Positions 8,706-17,584 of a stretch of DNA of 55,994 nt are shown here, in pieces. Source of the stretch: Actinomycetota bacterium (lineage in GTDB: Bacteria > Actinomycetota > Acidimicrobiia > IMCC26256 > PALSA-610). Under the pieces are notes generated by a model. The model saw nothing but the letters and a program-made list of their open reading frames with translations. It was not told the DNA's origin and made no database searches. Made by a program: the position numbers and the translations under genes. Position 1 is the first letter of the stretch; the number at the start of each line of letters is the position of its first letter. Location: the NCBI GenBank assembly GCA_005772765.1, contig SXIR01000061.1:1-55994 (forward strand), read 5' to 3'.

Positions 8706-9659
8706 TCAGGCCGACGACTCGGCGTAGAACTGCGAATACCACTTGCGGAACTTGATGATCGGGCCGTCGGTGTCGGCCAGCGCCGGCACCGGGAGGAACG
8801 CCTTGTTCTCCCAAATCGGCGCGTCTTCGGTGACCTGCTTGTTGATCTCCTTGACGAACGCGTTGGCGATGACGTCGGTGAAATCGGCGCTCTCGTGCCG
8901 CTGCACGACGAAGTTGAACCGCACTTGGGTGGTCTCGTCGTCGATCGGCGTGGTGCACGCCAGGTTCCACGCATCGACCAGTCCGGGAATCTCGAAGAAC
9001 ACCCGCGAGAACCCGGGACCGTGGTTGTAGACGTCGATGCGGCCCCACTCGGTGCCCTTCGGCGTGACGTAACTCTGTCGCGACAACATCGTCGACACCG
9101 GGCCTTCGGTGTCGTACCTCACCATCTCGGCGACGGTTTCGGTGCCGTGCACATACTTGAAGTGCGCCGGGTCGACGCCGTTTTCGCTCATCTCCTGCGC
9201 GACGGTCTTGATCACATAACTCGACGAGTAATAGTCGGTCCATTCGGGATCGTCGACCTCGGGGACCTCGGGGATGTCCCACTGCGGTTCGGCCGCTTCG
9301 GGGTGATACCACGCAAAGACGAATCGGTTGCGCACGATGACCGGATAGGTCCGCAGGCGCGCCTTCTTGTTCACCCGGTCGCTGTAGGGGATGTTCGAGC
9401 AGGCGCCGTCTCCGGCGAAACGCCAGCCGTGGAACGGACACTCGAGTTCGGCGCCCACGACCTTGCCGCCGATGCCGAGATGAGCGCCGAGATGGGGGCA
9501 GTACGCGTCTTGCACGTGGTAGTCGCCGTCGTCGTCGCGCCACACGACGAGTTCGCGCCCGAAGTAGCGGGTCGCGCTCACCTCACCGGGAGCGAAATCA
9601 GCCGCTTGGGCGACGCAGAACCAACCGAACGGGATTGGGAACGGGAATCGTCGGGCCAT
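8706..9659 (-). CDS. Rieske non-heme iron oxygenase, KshA-like
   Basis: The 317-aa protein has a Rieske [2Fe-2S] domain with Cys54, His56, Cys74 and His77 (CPHLGAH...CPFHGW). The catalytic domain carries mononuclear iron ligands in ENGVDPAHFKYVHG (Asn160, Asp163, His166, His171). The C-terminal FRKWYSQFYAE resembles the end of 3-ketosteroid 9-alpha-hydroxylase KshA (RRWYEQFY). At 317 aa it is shorter than KshA of actinobacteria (about 380). A KstR-type operator sits 11 bp upstream of the ATG, so a steroid substrate is likely; 9-alpha-hydroxylation or another steroid oxidation cannot be distinguished. No reductase partner is adjacent. Confidence 0.85.
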   Translation of the reverse strand: MARRFPFPIPFGWFCVAQAADFAPGEVSATRYFGRELVVWRDDDGDYHVQDAYCPHLGAHLGIGGKVVGAELECPFHGWRFAGDGACSNIPYSDRVNKKARLRTYPVIVRNRFVFAWYHPEAAEPQWDIPEVPEVDDPEWTDYYSSSYVIKTVAQEMSENGVDPAHFKYVHGTETVAEMVRYDTEGPVSTMLSRQSYVTPKGTEWGRIDVYNHGPGFSRVFFEIPGLVDAWNLACTTPIDDETTQVRFNFVVQRHESADFTDVIANAFVKEINKQVTEDAPIWENKAFLPVPALADTDGPIIKFRKWYSQFYAESSA

Positions 9660-9669
9660 CCGGCGATTT

Positions 9670-9683
9670 TAGAACAGGTTCTA
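9670..9683. promoter_or_regulatory. KstR-type operator (Rieske oxygenase promoter)
   Basis: TAGAACAGGTTCTA matches the published KstR consensus TnnAACnnGTTnnA exactly and is almost fully palindromic. The same 14-mer occurs upstream of the fadD gene at 16887. It lies 11 bp from the Rieske ATG, so bound repressor would block the transcription start. The GGDEF/EAL gene on the other side starts 183 bp away and may not be affected. Confidence 0.82.
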
Positions 9684-9866
9684 GTTACGGGCACGACGGG
9701 AGATCGGTGCTGCGGCCGGGCGTTCCGGTACGGCCGAACCACCGTGACCGACGGCCAACTCGAAATCGACCAGTCCCCCGTCAAGTCCGGGTCTCCAGTC
9801 GCCGAACGATGACCGATCGGGCGTGTTGACCGGGCGGGCAGCAGGGCAAAGGGGCAGCAGGCGACC

Positions 9867-11933
9867 ATGACGATCGATCCGCACGCGACGAGCGCACTGT
9901 GTGACGCGCTCGATCTCGTCGCCGATCCGGCCGTCGCGGTCGATCAGGACCTGCGTGTCGTCGGCGCCAACCGGGCCCTGATCGAGATGGTCGGCGACCG
10001 ACTCGAGAACTGGTTGGGCGAAGTGCCACTCGACCTCGTGCACGCCGATGATCTCCCGATCGTGTTGAGCTCGTTCACCTCGATCGTCGACAAGGACTTC
10101 GGGACGCCGATCGAGATCCGCCTCCGACATGGATCCGGCGGCTACCGGTTGATGGAACTCGTCGGCGCGACCCACCCGACCGACGAGGGACACATCGTCG
10201 TGGCGACCATGCGCGACCTGACCGAACGGCGGCGCTGGGAACTCGCGGCGGGCAGCCCCGAACGATTCCGTGCCGTCGTCGAACACGCCAGCGTGTTGCT
10301 GTCACTGATCGACGCGAACGGGATTGTCAGTTCGGCGTCAGGCATGTACAACCGTCACCTCGGCATCGATCTCGCGCACCTCATCGGCAGCCCACTTGCG
10401 GACTGGGTCGTCGACCACGAACGCGACGGATTTCGCGCCGCCCTTGCCCGTGCCGCGACAACGGCGCGCACGAGCGTCTTCGAGGCATCGTTCGAACACG
10501 CCGACGGTCGCGTGATCCCGTATCAGCTCTCGATCGCCAACTTGCTCGACGACCCGGTCGTCGGGGGGATGATCGTCTCGGCGAGTGACATCTCGGCACG
10601 GCGCGCGCTCGAAGCGCGTCTCACCCAACTCGCGACAACGGATCCGCTGACCGGTGTCGCCAATCGCGCCGCGCTGGTGACGGATCTCGCCGGCCGCCTC
10701 GCCGTCGCGCAGAGCCCGGGAGCGTTCGGCGTCTTCTTCATCGACCTCGACCGCTTCAAACCGGTGAACGACCTCCACGGTCACGACGCGGGCGACACCG
10801 TGCTCGCGATCCTGTCGCAACGCCTGAACGGCATCGCCCGGGCTGATGACCTCGTGGCCCGACTCGGCGGCGACGAGTTCGTCATGGTGTGCCGCGGCGT
10901 CGACGAGGCCGCAGCGAACGCGATCAGCCGCCGCATCGAAGACGTGATCGCCCAACCCGTCGACATCGGCGCCGCGACCGTGCAGGTGTTCGCCAGCGTC
11001 GGCTTCGCCGACTCGGGCGCAGCAACGACCGCCGAAGGATTGCTCGCCGAGGCCGACGCCTCGATGTATCGGGTGAAGCAACGGCGGCGAGGGCGCTACG
11101 TCGGGTCACAGTTGCGCGTTGCCGAACGCCGCGAGCTCGTCAGCGACCTTCGCGACGCACTTCGCGGCGACGCGGTCGCGGCAGGACTCCGGGTCTGGCT
11201 CCAGCCGGTCGTGCGCTTGCAGGACGGTTCGTGCCACGGTGCCGAAGCACTCGTGCGGTGGGAACACCCGGCGTTGGGGTTACTGTCGCCGGCCGACTTT
11301 CTTTCGCTCGCCGGCGAGGCAGGCCTCGACGTCGCGTTGGGGCGTTTCGTGATCGATGCGGCCGTCGCGGCCGCGAGCCAATGGAGCGACCGTTCCCTGG
11401 TGCTCGCCGTGAACCTCAGCGCCGGCGAGCTCACCGAACCAGACGCCGTGCGGGCCGTGCTCGACGCACTCGACCGCCATGGCCTCGCACCCGACCGTCT
11501 CTGCGTCGAGATCACCGAGACCACCGTGCTCGAGCGCGCGGCAGCCGGCCAACGCGTCACTGCCATCACCGCGCTCGAACACCTCGAGGCCGCGGGCGTG
11601 CGGGTCGCCATTGATGACTTCGGCACCGGCTACTCGAGCCTGGTGCACGTTCGCGAGCTCCCTGCCTCGGTGTTGAAGGTCGATCGCAGTTTCGTCCACG
11701 GCATGTGTGACGACCGCGCCGACTTCGGGATCGTCGCCGCCGTCATTGCCCTCGCGCACAGCGTCGGCATGCGCGTCGTTGCCGAAGGGGTCGAAACCGA
11801 AGCCCAGCGGGCCGCGCTCGGCGAGCTCGGCGCCGACCTCGGACAGGGCTACTTGTTCGGACGACCGATGCCAACCGACCAGTTCGCCCGCGAGTGGTCC
11901 ACGCCCGCGCCCGAACTCGAACAAGCCAGCTGA
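9867..11933 (+). CDS. PAS-PAS-GGDEF-EAL cyclic-di-GMP turnover protein
   Basis: The 688-aa protein contains two PAS-like sensor domains (about residues 10-115 and 130-245), a GGDEF diguanylate cyclase domain and an EAL phosphodiesterase domain. The cyclase signature GGDEF is intact at residue 334, preceded five residues earlier by an RxxD inhibitory site (RADD). The phosphodiesterase signature EALVRW is at 460, with DDFGTGYSSL, LKVDRSFV and EGVETEAQ also present, so both activities could be functional. No transmembrane segment is seen, so it is probably cytoplasmic and senses a PAS ligand. It lies among steroid-catabolism genes, but no functional link is evident. Confidence 0.92.
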   Translation: MTIDPHATSALCDALDLVADPAVAVDQDLRVVGANRALIEMVGDRLENWLGEVPLDLVHADDLPIVLSSFTSIVDKDFGTPIEIRLRHGSGGYRLMELVGATHPTDEGHIVVATMRDLTERRRWELAAGSPERFRAVVEHASVLLSLIDANGIVSSASGMYNRHLGIDLAHLIGSPLADWVVDHERDGFRAALARAATTARTSVFEASFEHADGRVIPYQLSIANLLDDPVVGGMIVSASDISARRALEARLTQLATTDPLTGVANRAALVTDLAGRLAVAQSPGAFGVFFIDLDRFKPVNDLHGHDAGDTVLAILSQRLNGIARADDLVARLGGDEFVMVCRGVDEAAANAISRRIEDVIAQPVDIGAATVQVFASVGFADSGAATTAEGLLAEADASMYRVKQRRRGRYVGSQLRVAERRELVSDLRDALRGDAVAAGLRVWLQPVVRLQDGSCHGAEALVRWEHPALGLLSPADFLSLAGEAGLDVALGRFVIDAAVAAASQWSDRSLVLAVNLSAGELTEPDAVRAVLDALDRHGLAPDRLCVEITETTVLERAAAGQRVTAITALEHLEAAGVRVAIDDFGTGYSSLVHVRELPASVLKVDRSFVHGMCDDRADFGIVAAVIALAHSVGMRVVAEGVETEAQRAALGELGADLGQGYLFGRPMPTDQFAREWSTPAPELEQAS

Positions 11934-11966
11934 CCTCGGCGCGTCGCCCGATGGACGGCGCCAGCC

Positions 11967-13136
11967 TCAGGAGGTGGGTTTGTCGCGACCGACGACCCAC
12001 ATGCTGAAGAACTGCGAACCACCGCCGTAGGCATGGCCGAGGGCTTTGCCGGTCTTCAGTTCCACTTGGTAGTCGCCGGCGCAGCCGCGCACCTGTTGTG
12101 CCGCCTCGCCGAAACGCACCATGCCGCTCGCGCCGATCGGGTTCGACGACAGCACTCCCCCGCTGGGGTTCCATGGGATGTCGCCGTCGGGCGCCGTCGC
12201 TCCGGACTCGGTCAGTTTCCAACCGTCGCCTTCGGGACAGAAACCGAGGTTCTCCAACCACATTGGCTCGAACCACGAGAACGGCACGTAGACCTCGGCG
12301 GCGTCGAACTCGGCGCGCGGGTCGCTGATGCCAGCCTGTGCGTAGAGGTCCTTCGCGCACTGTTTGCCGGCGAGCGGACTCACCTGGTCGCGTCGGGCGA
12401 ACATCGTCGGTTCACTGCGCATGGCCATGCCGTGCACCCACGCCTTCGGTGACTCCGACGCATCGGCAACGTCCTCGCTGCCAATGACGAGCGCCATCGC
12501 TCCGTCCGAACTCGGACACGTGTCGAGGTACCGGATCGGGTCCCACAACATGAACGATTCTTCGACCATCTTGAGGTCGATGTCGGGGATGTGCAGGTGG
12601 GCCTTCGGATTACGCAACGCGGCCCGCCGGTCTTTCACGGCGACAAGGTGACCGATGTGTCTCGGAGCACCCGAACGGTGCATGTACGCGCGAATGAGCG
12701 GCGCGAAGAAGCCGCCAGCACCCGCAACGAGCGGAGCTTGGAACGGCATCGGCACCGACAGACCCCACGTCGCGTTGCTCTCGCTCTGCTTCTCGTACGA
12801 CACGGTGAGCACGCGCTTGTGCACCCCGCTCGTGACGAGCTTCGTCGCGACGATCGTGGTACTGCCACCGACCGATCCCGCCGTGTGCACGCGCATCATC
12901 GGCTTGCCCACCGCGCCGAGCGCGTCGGCGAGGTACAACTCGGGCATGGCGATGCCCTCGAACATGTCGGGCGCCTTACCAATGACAACGGCGTCGATGT
13001 CTTTCCACGTCATCTGCGCTTCCTCGAGCGCCTCCATCGCGGCCTCGCGCACGAGACCCGCCATCGAGACGTCCTTGCGCGCGGAGCGGTGCTGGGTTTG
13101 ACCGACGCCGATGACTGCAGCGAGTTCTTTCCCCAT
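11967..13136 (-). CDS. ltp3: Thiolase-fold lipid-transfer protein, Ltp3-like
   Basis: The 389-aa protein is an SCP-X type thiolase closely resembling M. tuberculosis Ltp3 (Rv3523). Shared blocks include VIGKAPDMFEG, ADALGAVGKPMMRVHTAGSVGGSTT, KQSESNATWGLSVP, VYVPFSWFEPMWLENLGF and NPSGGVLSSNPIGASG, ending GHAYGGGSQFFSMWVVG. The family performs or supports thiolytic or aldolytic cleavage of acyl-CoA in sterol side-chain degradation; the exact reaction of Ltp3 is not established. It is the last gene of a run fadD - OB-fold - ltp4 - ltp3 preceded by a KstR-type site. The stop is 34 bp from the convergent GGDEF/EAL stop, and ltp4 begins 2 bp upstream. Confidence 0.85.
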   Translation of the reverse strand: MGKELAAVIGVGQTQHRSARKDVSMAGLVREAAMEALEEAQMTWKDIDAVVIGKAPDMFEGIAMPELYLADALGAVGKPMMRVHTAGSVGGSTTIVATKLVTSGVHKRVLTVSYEKQSESNATWGLSVPMPFQAPLVAGAGGFFAPLIRAYMHRSGAPRHIGHLVAVKDRRAALRNPKAHLHIPDIDLKMVEESFMLWDPIRYLDTCPSSDGAMALVIGSEDVADASESPKAWVHGMAMRSEPTMFARRDQVSPLAGKQCAKDLYAQAGISDPRAEFDAAEVYVPFSWFEPMWLENLGFCPEGDGWKLTESGATAPDGDIPWNPSGGVLSSNPIGASGMVRFGEAAQQVRGCAGDYQVELKTGKALGHAYGGGSQFFSMWVVGRDKPTS

Positions 13137-13138
13137 GA

Positions 13139-14194
13139 CTATTCACCTTCCAAGACAGCGACGAGGTTCTGCTGGAGACACGGTCCGCTCGTGGCGTGCG
13201 CAATCCCACGATCGGCTTCGCCGGCCCAGATGCGCTTGGCCACCTCGCCGAAACGTTCGAGCCCCGCAGCCATCAGGCAATTGCCGGCGAGGGCACCGCC
13301 CGACGGGTTGATGGAGGTCGTCGACGGGTCGAGTCCGAGCGCCGCAGCGATCAGGAGTTCCTCGTGGCTGAACTGTGCGTGCAACTCCGCGACATCGACC
13401 TTGCCGCGCAACGCGCCCGCCGCGGCGCCAGCCAGTGCCGTCGACTCGGAGCGGGTCAGGTCACGCACGCCGAGGTTGTGCGCCTCGATGCGGTGGTCCA
13501 TGCCGCGAATCCACGCCGGGCGTTTGCAAACTCGCCGCGCGACATCGTCGGCCGCGATCACGATCGCCGCAGCACCGTCGCTGCCGGCAAAGATGTCAGC
13601 GGCCCGGAGCGGATCGGCCACTTTGGGCGCTGCGAGCAATGACTCCACGGTGACGTCACCCGCACGCGTTGCGTACGGCGTCGACTTCGCGTTCGCCATG
13701 GATCGCGCCGCGACCTCGGCGAGCACTCGCTCGTCGAGATCGTTGGCTTCGAGAAACGCCCGAGCTTGGAGTGCAGCCATGTCGGTCGCCGACGGCCAGA
13801 GCGGCAGCAGGTTGTACGGGTCGGTCTGCATCGTGAGGATCTCGTGCACGTCGCCGATCGAGCCCTTCGAGAATCCGTAGATCAGCGCGGAGTCGACCTC
13901 TCCGGTCTGGATGTATGTCCAGGCTTCGTAGAGCGCCCAGGCGCTGTCCATCTCGACGTGGCTCTCTCGGATCGGCGGCACCGCTCCAACGGCGTCGACA
14001 CCTGCGACGAAAGCGAAGGGTCCGCCGAACAAGTAGTCGAGCGACCCCGAGCAGACGAAGCCGATCTCGTCTTTGGTGAGACCGCTCGATGCCATCGCCT
14101 CCCGCAAAACGGGAACGATGATCTCGACTTCATTCGATTCGGACTCGCGCGGTACGCCCGACGCGGCAAACGAAATGACCGCTACATCTCTCAT
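13139..14194 (-). CDS. ltp4: Thiolase-like lipid-transfer protein, Ltp4-like
   Basis: The 351-aa protein resembles M. tuberculosis Ltp4 (Rv3522, similar length): MRDVAVISFA, DEIGFVCSGSLDYLFGGPFAFV, AVGAVPPIRESHVEMDSAWALYEAW, TGEVDSALIYGFSKGS and TMQTDPYNLLPLWP. It has the thiolase fold but a divergent active site, and probably works as a heteromer with Ltp3 and the OB-fold protein. The start is ATG 14194, whose A overlaps the final base of the upstream gene's TGA (TGATG arrangement), so the two are translationally coupled. The extra 33 residues in the ORF track overlap the upstream gene and are rejected. Confidence 0.85.
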   Translation of the reverse strand: MRDVAVISFAASGVPRESESNEVEIIVPVLREAMASSGLTKDEIGFVCSGSLDYLFGGPFAFVAGVDAVGAVPPIRESHVEMDSAWALYEAWTYIQTGEVDSALIYGFSKGSIGDVHEILTMQTDPYNLLPLWPSATDMAALQARAFLEANDLDERVLAEVAARSMANAKSTPYATRAGDVTVESLLAAPKVADPLRAADIFAGSDGAAAIVIAADDVARRVCKRPAWIRGMDHRIEAHNLGVRDLTRSESTALAGAAAGALRGKVDVAELHAQFSHEELLIAAALGLDPSTTSINPSGGALAGNCLMAAGLERFGEVAKRIWAGEADRGIAHATSGPCLQQNLVAVLEGE

Positions 14195-15192
14195 CACAGG
14201 TTGTCCTTGTAGTGCTCGTAGGGGGCATCGGGCTCGCCGGTTGGTTCCCAGTACAAGATCGAACGGTGGTCGGCCTTCAGTTCGTCGGCCCACTTGGCTT
14301 TCACGCGCATGCCCATGTGCACGTCGTCGACATCACAGCCTCGGATCAGACCGAACATCATGTTGTCCGCGCCGTCCAACAGGATCTGCGCCGACACATA
14401 CGGGATCTCGGGCGCGAGTTCCGACAGGCCGGGAATGTTGACGATGCAGAACGTCGTCACGCAACCCGTGTCGGCGATCTCCACCTCGATGCTGGTCGGT
14501 TCTCCGGTCTTCGGGTCGGTGCCGCGCGACGCTGCGTAGACGTCGTCACTCGATGGCGCGCGCCCGCCGATGATCTTGCCTTCGGCGAGGCCGTTCAGAT
14601 AACGCCGCGTCGCCGCCCCAGCCGGAATCTTGTACTCGAGCCGGAACGCCGAGTTCATGCCGGTCACCGGACCTTCCTCGGTGTCGTCGTCGGGCACGTT
14701 CGTCCGCGCCGGCGCCGGGGTTGGCTGTTCGCCGTCGGCCATCACGATGAAGCACTCGATGTCGGTGATCTTGCCGACTCGATCGCTGCGCCAACGCGGT
14801 GCGACGCGCACGCCCGTGGCGATGCCCTCCGGGCTCCCACAGTCGACCGCGTGAAGCAACGTCGTGTCGGCGCCGTCGAGGCGGATCAAGGCGAACGCGA
14901 ATGGTCGCTCGAGCGGGTGCTTTCCGGGGCGCGGCTGCGCCACCCACGACCACGTGATGACCCGCCCGGCTGGGCCGACCTCGACGTAGTCGTCGTCGCG
15001 ACCACCGAGCGCGTCGGAGGTGACCGGGTCGTACTCCTGGACGGGAACAATCACCCGACCGTCGCGGCCACGCACGCCGAGAATCGTCCCGTCGCGCAAG
15101 CCCGTGAGGAACCGGCCGAGCACCGGCCCGACGGAGCGGGTGTAGCCACCCGGATACTCCAGCGCATGTTCTGCCGTGAAGGTGTTGGTCAC
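14194..15192 (-). CDS. Duplicated DUF35-type OB-fold protein, Rv3521-like
   Basis: The 332-aa protein contains two copies of a DUF35/ChsH2-like OB-fold half, each with a helical N-terminal segment (GRFLTGLRDGTILGVR and RRYLNGLAEGKIIGGR). Each repeat has a V/T-rich strand followed by LIRLDGADTTLLHAV or QILLDGADNMMFGLI. No CxxC pairs are visible, so the usual zinc ribbon of DUF35 proteins is absent in both halves. In M. tuberculosis the corresponding gene Rv3521 sits next to ltp4 and ltp3, as here. Proteins of this type form complexes with thiolase-like Ltp partners or hydratases. The fused double copy may serve an Ltp3/Ltp4 heteromer (inference). Confidence 0.8.
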   Translation of the reverse strand: MTNTFTAEHALEYPGGYTRSVGPVLGRFLTGLRDGTILGVRGRDGRVIVPVQEYDPVTSDALGGRDDDYVEVGPAGRVITWSWVAQPRPGKHPLERPFAFALIRLDGADTTLLHAVDCGSPEGIATGVRVAPRWRSDRVGKITDIECFIVMADGEQPTPAPARTNVPDDDTEEGPVTGMNSAFRLEYKIPAGAATRRYLNGLAEGKIIGGRAPSSDDVYAASRGTDPKTGEPTSIEVEIADTGCVTTFCIVNIPGLSELAPEIPYVSAQILLDGADNMMFGLIRGCDVDDVHMGMRVKAKWADELKADHRSILYWEPTGEPDAPYEHYKDNL

Positions 15193-15326
15193 GTGTTTGC
15201 TCCTTCGTTCGTGGTGGAGGCGGCCACTCCGAGCGGGTCGGTCCCCGCTCGCCGTTTCGTTGCCGGACGTTCGACTCGAATCAGCCCCGAATCAGCCTCG
15301 AATCAGCCAGTAATCCAGTCAACCCA
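15193..15326. repeat. fadD-OB-fold intergenic region with 11-bp triple repeat and hairpin
   Basis: This 134-bp gap interrupts an otherwise tight operon. CGAATCAGCC recurs exactly every 11 bp at 15277, 15288 and 15299, with one variable base between units. A hairpin GAGCGGG-tcggtc-CCCGCTC lies at 15231-15250, closer to the OB-fold start. An 11-bp period is one helical turn, so a phased protein-binding site is possible, but polymerase slippage is an equally good explanation. No KstR-type site is present here. Confidence 0.6.
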
Positions 15327-16874
15327 TCAGATCGCGCGGTCGCGGCCTTCCCAGTACGGGTCACGCAGCGTTCGCTTCAACAGTTTGCCGGTGGGTTCAC
15401 GCGGCAACTCATCCATGAATTCGATGTCACGCGGCCATTTGAACTTCGCCAGCCGCCCCTCGATGTGTTCGCGCAACGATGTCCGCAACGCGTCGTCGGC
15501 GGTGACGCCCGGAGCTGGCTCGATGACCGCGTGGATCCGCTCCCCCATGTCGTCGTCGGGAACGCCGAACACGGCAGCGTCACCGACCTGTGGGTGTTCG
15601 AGAATCGCGGCTTCGATCTCAGCCGGATAGATGTTCACGCCGCCCGCGATGATCATGTCCGACTTGCGGTCACACAAGAACAGGTAGCCGTCTTCGTTCA
15701 GGTACCCGACGTCACCGACCGTGAAATATCCCTCGGCGTCGTGACTCTTGCGGGTCTTGGCTTCGTCGCCCTTGTACTCGAACGCCGCGGTACCCATCCG
15801 CATCCACACCGTGCCGGGCTCGCCTGTCGGCAAGGGATTCCCGTCGTCGTCGGTGATCTTGAGTTCGCTCGTCGGCCAAGCTCTCCCGACGGTGCCGGGG
15901 TACTTGATCCACTCGTCGGGCGGCGCGATCGACCCGCCGCCTTCGGTCGCGGCGTAGTACTCCCAGATGACCGGACCCCACCAGTCGAGCATCTTGCGCT
16001 TGGTATCGACCGGGCACGGCGCCGCTGCGTGGATCGCCCAACGCATCGACGACACGTCGGCGCCGGCGCGGACCTCGTCGGGCAACTGCAGCATGCGGTG
16101 GAACTGGGTCGGCACCATGTGCGTGTGCGTGCACCCATACCGTTCGATGAGGCGCAGGGCCTCGGCCGGGTCCCACTTGTCCATGCATACGACCGCGTGC
16201 TCCATGTGCAACGAGTTGCCGGCAAATGTCGTGACGGCGGTGTGGTAGTTCGGCGACGTGCACAGATGGACGTTGCCTTCACCTTTCGGGATGCCGAACA
16301 GGCCGAACAGAAAGGTGAACAGCTCCGCGGTGGTGTCGGCATCGAGCGGCGACAAGGCTCGTTTCACGCCCTTGGGAAAGCCGGTCGTTCCACTCGTGTA
16401 GTGCATCGCCGCGCCTGCGGCACGGTCGCTCGGCATTTCGCTCGATTGCCCGCCGACGAACTCCTCGTAGCACAAGAACCCGTCGATCGATCCGTAGGCG
16501 ATCCGGGCACTCGACGCGATCTCGGCTTCGTTGGCCGCGGCCGTCACCGTGACCGCGTACCGCTCGTGGGTCACGAACGCCTTCGCTTCAGCGTCGCGCA
16601 GAATGTACGCGATCTCGGGCGGCGCCAACCGGTAGTTGATCGGGACGTAGTACCAACCCGCTTGCTGTGCTGCGAGCAACGCGACGAAGGGCGCGTGCCC
16701 GTTCGGCAGCACTGCCGCGAAGGTGTCGCCGGGTTCCAGCCCGAGGGCGCGCAGCGCGTGCACGAGTTGGTTCGCCTTGCCGAGCAGTTCGCCCGCGGTG
16801 ATCTCGCGGCCGTCGGGATCGACGATGGCCAGGTCGTCGGGATGGGCCTGAGCGTGTTGCCAGAATCCTGCCAT
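15327..16874 (-). CDS. Acyl-CoA synthetase (AMP-forming), FadD family
   Basis: The 515-aa protein is a class-I adenylate-forming ligase. The P-loop-like A3 motif is MHYTSGTTGFPKGVKRA, A5 is WEYYAATEGGG, A7 is YFTVGDVGYLNEDGYLFLCDRKSDMI, and the A10 lysine is in PTGKLLKRTLRDPY. It would activate a carboxylic acid as acyl-AMP and then acyl-CoA. It heads the fadD - OB-fold - ltp4 - ltp3 run and has a KstR-type palindrome 12 bp upstream, so a steroid or side-chain acid is the probable substrate. It does not look like FadD19 or FadD3 in detail. I chose ATG 16874 because the longer ORF start (16913) would lie beyond the operator. Confidence 0.88.
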   Translation of the reverse strand: MAGFWQHAQAHPDDLAIVDPDGREITAGELLGKANQLVHALRALGLEPGDTFAAVLPNGHAPFVALLAAQQAGWYYVPINYRLAPPEIAYILRDAEAKAFVTHERYAVTVTAAANEAEIASSARIAYGSIDGFLCYEEFVGGQSSEMPSDRAAGAAMHYTSGTTGFPKGVKRALSPLDADTTAELFTFLFGLFGIPKGEGNVHLCTSPNYHTAVTTFAGNSLHMEHAVVCMDKWDPAEALRLIERYGCTHTHMVPTQFHRMLQLPDEVRAGADVSSMRWAIHAAAPCPVDTKRKMLDWWGPVIWEYYAATEGGGSIAPPDEWIKYPGTVGRAWPTSELKITDDDGNPLPTGEPGTVWMRMGTAAFEYKGDEAKTRKSHDAEGYFTVGDVGYLNEDGYLFLCDRKSDMIIAGGVNIYPAEIEAAILEHPQVGDAAVFGVPDDDMGERIHAVIEPAPGVTADDALRTSLREHIEGRLAKFKWPRDIEFMDELPREPTGKLLKRTLRDPYWEGRDRAI

Positions 16875-16886
16875 GGCGCGGGAGAC

Positions 16887-16900
16887 TAGAACAGGTTCTA
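16887..16900. promoter_or_regulatory. KstR-type operator (fadD-ltp operon promoter)
   Basis: TAGAACAGGTTCTA, flanked by C and G to give the 16-bp palindrome CTAGAACAGGTTCTAG (16886-16901), matches TnnAACnnGTTnnA exactly. It is identical to the site at 9670-9683 and lies a similar distance (12 bp) from its start codon. A nearby tandem repeat of caccgagcccgacgtcag/ta (about 16920-16953) separates it from the lipoprotein gene. Confidence 0.85.
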
Positions 16901-16964
16901 GGTGTGCGCGCAAGCGCCGGCACCGAGCCCGACGTCAGCACCGAGCCCGACGTATGCCACCCGG

Positions 16965-17498
16965 TCAGGCAAGCATCGCCTCGGCGAGCGCCAGGGCGAC
17001 CTCACCGTCGTCGGCACCAACCATGAACACGTGCGGGGCCGCGTACCAAACCAATTGCTCCTCGGCCTGGTTGATGTACACGCTCGTGCCGTTCACTGGC
17101 TGGCTCGGCCATTGGCTGCTGAACAGTCGCTGGAGCTGACGGGGGTCGTCGGATCCGGGCTGGAGCCGAAGCACGGCGGCAACGACGAGATCGCCGTCGA
17201 ACGCACCCGCCGCCGTGTAATAGGCCGCGAAGATCGATTCCTCCGTCGGCACGGCGGTCACCGAAAAGCGTGTGCCCGTTGCAAGTGCATCCAGCGGTTC
17301 CCACGCGACATCGGTTCCCAGCAACGGCGCAAGTGTCGCGTCGGCTGGTATCGCGGCGGGCGTCGGAGCGGCGGTCGTCGACGAAGCGTTCGCCGCTCCC
17401 GCGCTGTCGGCATCGGCATCGTCGTCCGAGCAACCGGCAAGACCCGCTCCCAACCCGAAGGCAAGGACCACCGCGGCGAGGCTTCGCGACACGACCAT
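16965..17498 (-). CDS. Putative lipoprotein (177 aa)
   Basis: Family not recognised. The N-terminus MVVSRSLAAVVLAFGLGAGLAGCSDDD is a lipoprotein signal peptide with lipobox LAGC, so the mature protein would be lipid-anchored outside the membrane at Cys23. It is followed by an acidic, Ala/Thr-rich linker (about residues 24-50) and a globular domain of about 125 residues with no motif I know (DPRQLQRLFSSQWPSQPVNG, EQLVWYAAPHVFMVGADDGE). The globular part may be a substrate- or sensor-type domain. The ORF-track extension to 17741 is rejected because it precedes a perfect signal peptide and overlaps the P450 gene. Confidence 0.75.
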   Translation of the reverse strand: MVVSRSLAAVVLAFGLGAGLAGCSDDDADADSAGAANASSTTAAPTPAAIPADATLAPLLGTDVAWEPLDALATGTRFSVTAVPTEESIFAAYYTAAGAFDGDLVVAAVLRLQPGSDDPRQLQRLFSSQWPSQPVNGTSVYINQAEEQLVWYAAPHVFMVGADDGEVALALAEAMLA

Positions 17499-17584
17499 GC
17501 CACAGCTTCCCACGTACTGACGGGACGGAGAACATCGGAGACAGCCGGCACCAGCGCAACGGCGACGGCCGCGTCCCGACGACT

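Noticed and set aside
8690-8709. CTGACC/GGTCAG hairpin between LuxR-type and Rieske stops
   Set aside because: Short stem with no T-run; formed mostly by the two stop-codon regions. Mentioned with the LuxR gene but not called as a terminator.
7121-8755. 544-aa ORF overlapping the LuxR-type regulator
   Set aside because: It is a +1-frame shadow with Arg-rich composition; the LuxR frame has Walker and HTH motifs.
8706-9659. Naming the Rieske protein KshA outright
   Set aside because: It is about 60 residues shorter than actinobacterial KshA and only partly similar as remembered; a steroid substrate is likely, but 9-alpha-hydroxylation is not shown.
11743-12360. 205-aa minus-strand ORF over the GGDEF/EAL end and ltp3
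   Set aside because: Shadow frame of ltp3; no recognisable domain.
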